A stretch of 27,905 nt of DNA, from the NCBI GenBank assembly GCA_946221915.1, contig CAMIKG010000059.1, positions 1 to 27,905 on the forward strand. Direction: 5' to 3'. Origin of the DNA: an uncultured Erwinia sp. (GTDB lineage: Bacteria > Pseudomonadota > Gammaproteobacteria > Enterobacterales > Enterobacteriaceae). The position numbers and the translations under genes were made by a program. Positions 15,290 to 22,077 of the stretch are shown here, piece after piece (positions within the stretch are counted from its first letter, which is position 1; every line of letters starts with the position of its first letter). The notes under the pieces are model-generated. The model was not told the origin of the DNA and made no database searches. It worked only from the letters and a program-made list of their open reading frames with translations.

Positions 15290-17968
15290 TTACTTCTTTA
15301 CTTTCTTTTCCGCTTTATCGTTTTTTGCCGCCGGCGCAGCTGCTTCAGACTCCGCCGTATCTTCGACAAATTCGCGACCATAGTAGCTGTCCAGCATAAT
15401 CTGTTTCAGCTCGGAAATCAGCGGATAACGCGGGTTCGCTCCGGTACACTGGTCATCGAAGGCGTCATCCGCCAGCTTATCCACTTTCGCCAGGAAATCT
15501 GCTTCCTGTACACCGGCTTCGCGGATAGATTTGGGAATGCCCAGCTCTGCTTTCATGACTTCAAGCCACAGCAGCAGTTTCTCAATTTTCTGTGCGGTGC
15601 GGTCACCGGCAGCACTGAGTCCCAGATGGTCGGCAATCTCCGCGTAGCGACGACGCGCCTGTGGGCGGTCATACTGACTGAACGCGGTCTGCTTGGTTGG
15701 GTTGTCATTGGCGTTATAGCGAATAACGTTACAAATCAGCAGGGCGTTGGCCAGACCGTGCGGAATATGGAACTCGGAACCCAGTTTATGGGCCATGGAG
15801 TGACACACACCGAGGAAGGCGTTGGCAAATGCGATACCGGCGATGGTGGCAGCGTTATGCACGCGTTCACGGGCGACCGGGTTCTTCGCGCCGTCGTTAT
15901 AGCTGGCGGGCAGATTATGCTGCAACAGTTTCAGCGCCTGCAGCGCCTGGCCGTCAGAGTATTCGTTCGCCAGCACTGACACATAAGCTTCCAGTGAGTG
16001 GGTCACCGCATCCAGGCCGCCAAAGGCGCAGAGGGATTTCGGCATATTCATCACCAGGTTGGCATCGACGATCGCCATGTCCGGGGTCAGCGCATAGTCC
16101 GCCAGCGGATATTTCTGGCCGGTGGCGTCGTCAGTCACCACCGCAAACGGCGTGACTTCAGAGCCGGTACCGGAGGTAGTGGTAATGGCGACCATTTTCG
16201 CTTTCACGCCCATTTTCGGGAACTTATAGATACGTTTACGGATATCCATAAAGCGCAGCGCCAGTTCCTCGAAGTGGGTTTCCGGGTGCTCATACATCAC
16301 CCACATGATTTTCGCCGCATCCATCGGTGAACCACCGCCCAGTGCGATTATCACGTCAGGCTTAAAGGAGTGCATCTGTTCAGCGCCCTTACGCACAATG
16401 CTCAGGGTGGGGTCAGCTTCCACTTCAAAGAACACTTCCGTTTCAATGCCATGTTTTTTCAGTACGGAGATGATCTGGTCTGCGTAGCCATTATTAAACA
16501 GGAAACGGTCGGTAACGATAAAGGCGCGTTTTGCCCCATCGGTCGCCACTTCTTCCAGTGCAATCGGCAGTGAACCACGGCGGAAGTAGATAGACTTAGG
16601 AAGTTTATGCCACAACATATTCTCTGCTCGCTTCGCCACGGTTTTCTTGTTGATCAGATGTTTGGGGCCGACGTTTTCAGAAATGGAGTTGCCACCCCAT
16701 GAACCGCAACCGAGCGTCAGTGATGGCGCCAGCTTAAAGTTATACAGGTCACCGATGCCGCCCTGGGATGCCGGGGTGTTAATCAGGATACGAGCGGTCT
16801 TCATTTTGTCGCCAAAGTAATTGACGCGCTCACGCTCATTATCCTGGTCGGTATAGAGACAGGAGGTGTGACCGATACCGCCCATGGCCACCAGTTTTTC
16901 CGCTTTGCTGACGGCGTCGGCAAAATCTTTTGCCCGGTACATGGCAAGGGTAGGGGAGAGTTTTTCGTGAGCGAACGGCTCGGACTCATCCACCAGTTTC
17001 ACTTCACCAATCAGAATTTTGGTATTGGCTGGCACCGCAATGCCTGCCATTTCGGCAATTTTCACCGCTGGCTGGCCGACAATCGCGGCATTCAGTGCGC
17101 CATTTTTCAGGATAATATCCTGTACCGCTTTCAGCTCTTTGCCCTGCAGCAGGTAGCCGCCGTGGCTGGCGAAACGTTCGCGCACCGCATCATAAGCCGC
17201 ATCAACCACAATCACGGATTGTTCAGAAGCACAGATCACGCCGTTATCGAAAGTTTTCGACATCAGAATCGACGCCACTGCACGTTTAATATCGGCAGTT
17301 TCATCGATGACGACCGGTGTGTTACCTGCGCCGACGCCAATCGCCGGTTTACCGGAACTGTAAGCCGCTTTCACCATGCCCGGACCACCGGTCGCGAGGA
17401 TCAGGTTGATATCCGGGTGATGCATTAACTGGTTGGAGAGTTCCACCGACGGGACATCAATCCAGCCGATAATATCTTTTGGTGCACCGGCGGCAATCGC
17501 CGCCTGCAGCACAATATCGGCGGCTTTATTGGTTGCTTCTTTGGCGCGCGGGTGTGGTGAAAAGATAATACCGTTACGGGTTTTCAGACTGATTAATGCT
17601 TTAAAGATGGCGGTAGAAGTAGGGTTAGTGGTTGGCACAATACCGCAAATGATGCCGGTGGGTTCCGCGATAGTAATGGTGCCGAAAGTGTCATCGGTTT
17701 CCAGAATACCGCAGGTCTTTTCATCTTTGTACGCGTTGTAAATATATTCAGATGCGAAGTGGTTTTTGATCACCTTATCTTCAACAATCCCCATGCCGGA
17801 CTCCGCAACCGCCATTTTTGCCAGCGGAATGCGGGCATCGGCGGCAGCGAACGCTGCGGCGCGGAAGATTTTGTCTACCTGCTCTTGAGTGAAATTGGCG
17901 TATTCACGTTGGGCTTTCTTAACACGTTCAACCAGTGCGTTAAGTTCAGCGACATTAGTAACGGCCAT
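15290..17968 (-). CDS. adhE: Bifunctional acetaldehyde-CoA/alcohol dehydrogenase AdhE
   Basis: Converts acetyl-CoA to acetaldehyde and then ethanol during fermentation, regenerating two NAD+. The enzyme family assembles into long spirosome filaments. It has 892 residues (891 in E. coli). The N-terminal aldehyde dehydrogenase half (about 1-440) has nucleophile C246 in GVICASEQ. The iron-dependent alcohol dehydrogenase half (about 450-870) shows the NADH motif GGGSPMDAAK and iron ligands in GLDAVTHSLEAY and CHSMAHKLGSEFHIPHG. The tail is Lys/Ala/Glu-rich. The ribosome site CAGGAGAG is strong. A 503-bp non-coding region precedes it, fitting the elaborate control known for adhE, and a partial FNR-like palindrome is noted there. 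Confidence 0.98.
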   Translation of the reverse strand: MAVTNVAELNALVERVKKAQREYANFTQEQVDKIFRAAAFAAADARIPLAKMAVAESGMGIVEDKVIKNHFASEYIYNAYKDEKTCGILETDDTFGTITIAEPTGIICGIVPTTNPTSTAIFKALISLKTRNGIIFSPHPRAKEATNKAADIVLQAAIAAGAPKDIIGWIDVPSVELSNQLMHHPDINLILATGGPGMVKAAYSSGKPAIGVGAGNTPVVIDETADIKRAVASILMSKTFDNGVICASEQSVIVVDAAYDAVRERFASHGGYLLQGKELKAVQDIILKNGALNAAIVGQPAVKIAEMAGIAVPANTKILIGEVKLVDESEPFAHEKLSPTLAMYRAKDFADAVSKAEKLVAMGGIGHTSCLYTDQDNERERVNYFGDKMKTARILINTPASQGGIGDLYNFKLAPSLTLGCGSWGGNSISENVGPKHLINKKTVAKRAENMLWHKLPKSIYFRRGSLPIALEEVATDGAKRAFIVTDRFLFNNGYADQIISVLKKHGIETEVFFEVEADPTLSIVRKGAEQMHSFKPDVIIALGGGSPMDAAKIMWVMYEHPETHFEELALRFMDIRKRIYKFPKMGVKAKMVAITTTSGTGSEVTPFAVVTDDATGQKYPLADYALTPDMAIVDANLVMNMPKSLCAFGGLDAVTHSLEAYVSVLANEYSDGQALQALKLLQHNLPASYNDGAKNPVARERVHNAATIAGIAFANAFLGVCHSMAHKLGSEFHIPHGLANALLICNVIRYNANDNPTKQTAFSQYDRPQARRRYAEIADHLGLSAAGDRTAQKIEKLLLWLEVMKAELGIPKSIREAGVQEADFLAKVDKLADDAFDDQCTGANPRYPLISELKQIMLDSYYGREFVEDTAESEAAAPAAKNDKAEKKVKK

Positions 17969-18471
17969 AATGCTCTCCTGATGGAAGTTTAAACTCTTTT
18001 AGTAAACAAACCTGAATCTTTGAGTATAACCAGCGCAGATGTCGCTGCTGTTAAACCCGCGGACCTGAGTAACAAAATGCCTTTAAAAATCAGGGGCGTT
18101 TACTGAAAGAGTTTTACCTTATGGATTGTCTGGTGCTACTCTCTTTCCGGTTAGTCTTCCTGCTCTTTCTGATACTGAGCTTACCCCCCTGGTGGTAGAT
18201 TTTTTATGATCCTGGTCAATATTCCTCTAAGCTGACTCCATTCAGCACTGGATGTTAATTGATCTGGCGCATTGCAATGCCACCCGCAGTGGTGGCAGAG
18301 ACCGCGGCAATCCTGCACCGTAACAAATTACCCTGTTCCTGCTTTTTATTTTGGTGTATTTAACTGGGTTTAAAGAAAAATGCAGGCTGTTATCCTGAGC
18401 TGGCCGCTGGCAACCATCACGCTTTTCAATTAAATTAAGCGCCAGAAACTGGCCTGGTTCTGGAGCGCTGA
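17969..18471. promoter_or_regulatory. adhE/ychE divergent non-coding region (503 bp)
   Basis: No open reading frame is credible here. ATGAT-CCTG-GTCAA (18206-18219) matches the FNR consensus TTGAT-N4-ATCAA at 8 of 10 positions. GCATTGCAATGC (18269-18280) is a perfect 12-bp palindrome. The side near adhE is the probable long adhE leader. Promoters for either gene could not be fixed by eye. Confidence 0.4.
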
Positions 18472-19119
18472 GTGAACCCCGCAATTCTTGATTTATCTGG
18501 CTATATTAAATTTTTTATTGGTCTGTTCGCGGTGGTGAACCCGGTGGGCATTATTCCGGTGTTTATCAGTATGACCAGCTACCAGGCGGTAGCCGAACGC
18601 AATAAAACCAACCTGACCGCTAACCTGGCGGTAGCGATTATTCTCTGGACGTCACTGTTCCTCGGTGACGCCATTCTGCGCGTGTTCGGTATTTCCATCG
18701 ACTCCTTCCGTATTGCTGGCGGGATTCTGGTGGTCTCGATCGCCATGTCGATGATCAGCGGTAAGCTGGGTGAGGACAAACAGAATAAACAAGAAAAATC
18801 AGAAACCGCGATCCGCGAAAGCATTGCCGTGGTGCCGCTGGCGCTGCCGCTGATGGCCGGACCGGGCGCCATCAGCTCCACAATTGTCTGGAGCAGCCGC
18901 TATCATAGCTGGCTGAATATGCTGGGTTTCAGTCTGGCGATTGCGCTCTTTGCCGCCTGCTGCTGGCTGCTATTCCGCGCCGCTCCGGTGATGGTACGCC
19001 TCCTGGGGCAGACAGGCATTAACGTTATCACCCGTATCATGGGGCTACTGCTGATGGCGCTGGGTATCGAGTTTGTGGTGACCGGCATGAAAGCGATTTT
19101 CCCGGGACTGCTGAATTAA
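18472..19119 (+). CDS. ychE: MarC-family inner-membrane protein YchE
   Basis: A 215-residue MarC/UPF0056 integral membrane protein, identical in length to E. coli YchE, with about six hydrophobic segments and no established substrate. Conserved blocks are FIGLFAVVNPVGIIPVF, FRIAGGILVV, AMSMISGKLGEDKQNKQE and PLALPLMAGPGAIS. The start is GTG at 18472, aligned with the E. coli N-terminus and with TGGAG about 8 bases upstream. In E. coli it also sits between adhE and oppA. Here a structured 1.1-kb gap separates it from oppA1. Confidence 0.94.
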   Translation: MNPAILDLSGYIKFFIGLFAVVNPVGIIPVFISMTSYQAVAERNKTNLTANLAVAIILWTSLFLGDAILRVFGISIDSFRIAGGILVVSIAMSMISGKLGEDKQNKQEKSETAIRESIAVVPLALPLMAGPGAISSTIVWSSRYHSWLNMLGFSLAIALFAACCWLLFRAAPVMVRLLGQTGINVITRIMGLLLMALGIEFVVTGMKAIFPGLLN

Positions 19120-19164
19120 AACAGTTCTCCCAGCGATAACGACCCACATACATTCTCCCCGGTT

Positions 19165-19264
19165 CATTTTTCGGGGAAACATCCCGATGGCTCCGGAGCG
19201 GCTTGTCCGCGCAGGACTGCGGGATGGTCGCCCCGATGTATCTCGATCAGCCAGGCAACATCCC
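19165..19264. repeat. Structured ~100-bp direct repeat, copy 1
   Basis: Nearly identical to 19284-19383, offset 119 bp. The core folds on itself: CGGGG (19172-19176) with CCCCG (19231-19235), and CATCCCG (19180-19186) with CGGGATG (19220-19226). The loop contains the 10-bp palindrome GCTCCGGAGC (19190-19199) and a small hairpin GTCC-GCGCA-GGAC (19205-19217). The result is a branched structure in DNA or RNA. No protein-coding content is supported. Confidence 0.85.
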
Positions 19265-19283
19265 AAAGGTTAAACCCAAAGCC

Positions 19284-19383
19284 CATTTTTCGGGGAAACA
19301 TCCCGATGGCTCCGGAGCGGCTTGTCCGCGCAGGACCGCGGGATGGTCACCCCGATGTATCTCGATTAACCAGGCAACACCCC
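19284..19383. repeat. Structured ~100-bp direct repeat, copy 2
   Basis: The second copy differs from the first at only a handful of positions. The two differences inside the folded core (T to C at 19337, G to A at 19349) fall in unpaired segments, so all stems are kept. The remaining differences cluster at the 3' end (CAGCC versus TAACC, ACATCCC versus ACACCCC). A 19-bp unrelated spacer lies between the copies. Confidence 0.85.
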
Positions 19384-19410
19384 TCTAAACTCGCTTTTAA
19401 TTCTGTGCCC

Positions 19411-19544
19411 GCGCAGGGAACACGGTCAGATCGGAAAGTCGCTTTTCGCCATCCCTGGCCGCTCGGCCCGCGCCGTCCGTAGCGGCACGGACCGCGTCCT
19501 GCCAGGCGCGGGACGCTTTCCTCTTCTCACCGTGTTCCCTGCGC
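19411..19544. repeat. 134-bp nested inverted-repeat element
   Basis: The ends GCGCAGGGAACACGGT (19411-19426) and 19529-19544 are perfect 16-bp inverted repeats. Inside are further nested stems: GGAAAG/CTTTCC (19433-19438, 19516-19521), CCTGGC/GCCAGG (19454-19459, 19501-19506) and GTCCGT/ACGGAC (19475-19480, 19487-19492). The element is GC-rich amid AT-rich DNA. It may be a small non-autonomous or BIME-like intergenic element, or a structured RNA. No target-site duplication is evident. Confidence 0.8.
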
Positions 19545-19643
19545 CCTGAGCTAATGTATTGCTGCCAGATTCACCCTGATTTGACTTCGTTTGCAGTCTG
19601 GAGCGCACAATGTGTGCTTATTTTTCATCTATAAATCCAAATT

Positions 19644-19691
19644 AGCACTATATTGGTGCATTGCAGTAAAATTATGCACCTTAATTGTGCG
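19644..19691. promoter_or_regulatory. Pair of NtrC-like enhancer sites upstream of opp
   Basis: AGCACTATATTGGTGCA (19644-19660) fits the NtrC consensus TGCAC-N7-GTGCA. As far as I remember, it equals a strong NtrC site upstream of E. coli glnA. TGCACCTTAATTGTGCG (19675-19691) is a second, slightly weaker match. Their centres are 31 bp apart, about three helical turns, the arrangement expected for cooperative NtrC binding. Confidence 0.65.
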
Positions 19692-19880
19692 ATTATTCAT
19701 TTGGCTAAACATTCTCTCATCATGATTAGAGAAAATTCTTAACCAGCATCCTCCACTCAGCCAGCGTTAATGCATTGTTGTTTTTTTAACATCTTACTTT
19801 TCTGGTCATAAACCGCTTTATGCGCAAATTCACATTAACTATGCATTTTATGCAGAGTTTTATGCTGAAATGAGCGAATT

Positions 19881-19898
19881 TAGGCGTTCTTTTTGCAT
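19881..19898 (+). promoter_or_regulatory. Sigma-54-like -24/-12 promoter element for opp
   Basis: TAGGCGTTCTTTTTGCA has the invariant GG (19883-19884) and GC (19895-19896) exactly 10 bp apart, with the full TTGCA -12 block. The -24 block is imperfect (AGGCGTT versus TGGCACG). It lies about 200-230 bp downstream of the NtrC-like pair and about 360 bp before oppA1. A possible sigma-70 -10 (TATAGT, 19942-19947) lies further down. Confidence 0.5.
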
Positions 19899-20260
19899 TT
19901 TGTGCGAATTCGCTGATTTTTATCAATAACAAAAACAAGGGTATAGTGTATAAGAGCATGATTATAAGCCATTTATTGCTTAATTCAGACGATGAAATAA
20001 CACTTTCTCCCCTGCGACGGACATGATAAAAGAGAATTAGTTAACATTTTCGTTATTTTGCTTTGGTACTGACTGACGCCTTCTGGTAGTTTCCGACGCA
20101 GTGAAAAAAATGGCTTTGCCTGCAAAGTGAGAACGATTTTTGCTTATACCCTGCGGGCCTGCAGCTATCGCGTCATGGGGAAAGGACTCACGTCTCGCCA
20201 TACCTTTAGCTTCAGAATATTCGTACGCAAAACCACTGACACAGGATAAATAGAGTTTTG

Positions 20261-21895
20261 ATGACATTAATCAACACGTCGAAAATTGCGCTGACGCCAC
20301 TATTTATTCTCACCTCCTGTCTGATCGGTTCTGTGACTGCCGCGACAGTGCCACCTGGCGCGCAACTGGCAGACCAGCAATTCATCGTGATTAACAACGG
20401 TACGGAACCTTCCTCGCTCGACCCGCATAAAACGGAAGGGGTGCCGGAAAGCAATATCATCCAGAATTTACTCGAAGGTTTAGTGTCAACCGACAATGCT
20501 GGTCAAATCGTGCCGGGCGTGGCTGAACGCTGGGAGAACCAGCAGGGAAAAGTGTGGACCTTCTGGCTGCGCAATGATGCGAAATGGAGCAATGGCCAAC
20601 CGGTTACCGCCCAGGATTTTGTTTACAGCTGGCAGCGCCTGGTCGATCCGAAAACCGCGTCACCTTACGCCAGCTACGTTCAGTACGCCCATATCGCGAA
20701 TGTTGACGCCATTATTAACGGCAAGCAGCCTGTCAGCACGCTGGGTGTGAAAGCGCTCGACGACCACCGTCTGCAGGTCACTCTCAGCCAGCCGGTTCCT
20801 TACCTGCTGGCGATGCTGGCGCATACCGCGATGAAACCGGTCAACCGCCAGGCCGTGGAAGCCTTTGGCGAGCAGTGGACGCGTCCGGAGCACTACGTTA
20901 GTAATGGCGCCTACACCCTGAGCAACTGGGTGGTGAATGAAAAGATCGTGCTGAAACGCAATCCTGACTACTGGGACAACCCGCACACCGTCATTGAACA
21001 GGGCACGTTCCTGCCGATTTCATCAGAGGTCAGTGATGTAAACCGCTACCGCAGCGGTGAAATTGATATGACCAACAGCGCCATTCCGCCCGATTTATTC
21101 CCGATGTTGCAGGCAAGGCTCGGCTCAGAAGTGCATATCAGCCCCTATCTCTGCACCTTTTACTATGAAATGAATAATCAGCGCGCGCCGTTTACCGATG
21201 TGCGCGTGCGTGCCGCTCTGAAACTTGGCCTCGATCGCGAAATTATTGCCGACAAAATTATGGGGCAGGGGCAGATCCCGGCCTATGGCTTAACGCCGCC
21301 GTTTACTGCAGGCGCGCGCCTGACGCCGCCAGAGTGGTTCACCTGGGAACAGGAACAGCGCAATGCTAAAGCGCGTGAGTTACTGGCCGAAGCGGGTTAC
21401 AGCGCGAAAAAACCGCTGAAATTTACCCTGCTGTATAACACCTCTGATCAAAACAAAAAGCAGGCGATTGCGGCGGCATCGATGTGGAAAAAGAACATCG
21501 GCGCAGAGGTGACCCTGCAAAATCAGGAGTGGAAAACCCTGCTGAGCACGCGCCGTGAGGGGCACTACGATGTGGTGCGCGCCACCTGGTGCGCCGACTA
21601 CAACGAACCCTCGACTTTCCTGAACATGCTGCTGAGTCACTCATCGACCAATACCGCCTTTTACAACAGCGCGGCATTTGACGCTGTGATGGCGCAATCG
21701 CTGAATGCGCCAGACGATGAAGCCCGGGCGGCGCTGTATAAACGCGCAGAAAATCAGCTGGACAGAGATTCGGCGATCATTCCGGTTTACTACCGGGTAA
21801 GTGTGCGCCTGGTCAAATCCTGGGTAGGTGGTTACACCGGCCACGATCCGCAGGACCAGACTGACCTAAAATATTACTACATCACCAAACATTAA
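20261..21895 (+). CDS. oppA: Oligopeptide ABC transporter binding protein, first paralogue (OppA1)
   Basis: A periplasmic peptide receptor (SBP family 5) of 544 residues with a signal peptide ending SVTA|ATVP. It aligns with the second copy almost without gaps. By Salmonella mature OppA numbering it keeps E32, R413 and D419 (TWCADYNEPS), which hold the backbone and N-terminus. K307 is replaced by methionine (DKIMGQG) and H371 by asparagine (SDQNKK). Those two residues receive the C-terminal carboxylate of longer peptides, so ligand length preference probably differs. The ATG at 20261 is chosen over an adjacent TTG; AGGAT lies about 13 bases upstream. A weak lipobox (LTSC, C20) is present, but the hydrophobic stretch continues past it, favouring signal peptidase I. 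It is closer to OppA than to MppA. Confidence 0.93.
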   Translation: MTLINTSKIALTPLFILTSCLIGSVTAATVPPGAQLADQQFIVINNGTEPSSLDPHKTEGVPESNIIQNLLEGLVSTDNAGQIVPGVAERWENQQGKVWTFWLRNDAKWSNGQPVTAQDFVYSWQRLVDPKTASPYASYVQYAHIANVDAIINGKQPVSTLGVKALDDHRLQVTLSQPVPYLLAMLAHTAMKPVNRQAVEAFGEQWTRPEHYVSNGAYTLSNWVVNEKIVLKRNPDYWDNPHTVIEQGTFLPISSEVSDVNRYRSGEIDMTNSAIPPDLFPMLQARLGSEVHISPYLCTFYYEMNNQRAPFTDVRVRAALKLGLDREIIADKIMGQGQIPAYGLTPPFTAGARLTPPEWFTWEQEQRNAKARELLAEAGYSAKKPLKFTLLYNTSDQNKKQAIAAASMWKKNIGAEVTLQNQEWKTLLSTRREGHYDVVRATWCADYNEPSTFLNMLLSHSSTNTAFYNSAAFDAVMAQSLNAPDDEARAALYKRAENQLDRDSAIIPVYYRVSVRLVKSWVGGYTGHDPQDQTDLKYYYITKH

Positions 21896-21942
21896 TTTGC
21901 TGCGTACCGGGCGACACAGCGCGGACGCGGCGAACAATGCAG

Positions 21943-21959
21943 GACCCCGGAGTGGGGTC
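21943..21959 (+). terminator. Intercistronic hairpin between oppA1 and oppA2
   Basis: GACCCC (21943-21948) pairs with GGGGTC (21954-21959) around GGAGT. No T-run follows, so it is more likely an attenuating or mRNA-end-stabilising hairpin than a full terminator. The 182-bp gap could also carry an extra promoter for oppA2; none was clear. Confidence 0.45.
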
Positions 21960-22077
21960 GTCTCAACGCTACTGTGGCGCGTTATTCGTTCCACGCGTCA
22001 CGGTAGTTTTCCCGCTGAACGGGGACTCGCTGAGCGTATTGCGCATCGGCACTGATAATAACTGGAGTATTAAGAGT

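Larger units (their letters stand above)
19120..20260. other. ychE-oppA1 non-coding region (1141 bp)
   Basis: It has two halves. The first (to about 19550) is GC-rich and filled with the structured repeats. The second (about 19560-20030) is AT-rich and holds the NtrC-like sites and the sigma-54-like element. From about 20030 to 20260 is the untranslated leader of oppA1, in which no further element was recognised. Short open frames in the repeats and on the minus strand (20037-20267) resemble nothing known and are not called. Confidence 0.7.

Noticed and set aside
19203..19388. Short open frames (about 60 codons) across the two direct repeats, and one on the minus strand across the 134-bp element (19426-19608)
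   Set aside because: They run through repeats and hairpins, have no ribosome site and are Arg/Pro/Ala-rich; the two repeat copies are read in different frames by the same open frame, so it is not a conserved protein.
19403..19414. 12-mer CTGTGCCCGCGC shared with 27809-27820, suggesting related elements on both sides of opp
   Set aside because: A single 12-base match in a GC-rich 28-kb window is expected by chance; no longer similarity was seen.
19605..19617. Third NtrC-like palindrome GCACAATGTGTGC
   Set aside because: The half-sites are 5 bp apart instead of 7, so it does not fit the NtrC spacing.
20037..20267. 76-codon open frame on the minus strand opposite the oppA1 leader
   Set aside because: No recognisable similarity and no good ribosome site, and it overlaps the oppA1 start; treated as chance.
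20261..20323. OppA1 as a lipoprotein (LTSC at residues 17-20)
   Set aside because: The hydrophobic core continues past the cysteine and a normal signal peptidase I site (VTA|A) follows, as in other OppA proteins; not excluded, but less likely.
21937..22077. 47-codon N-terminal extension of OppA2
   Set aside because: It would place the signal peptide internally; the ATG at 22078 has a ribosome site and matches the family.
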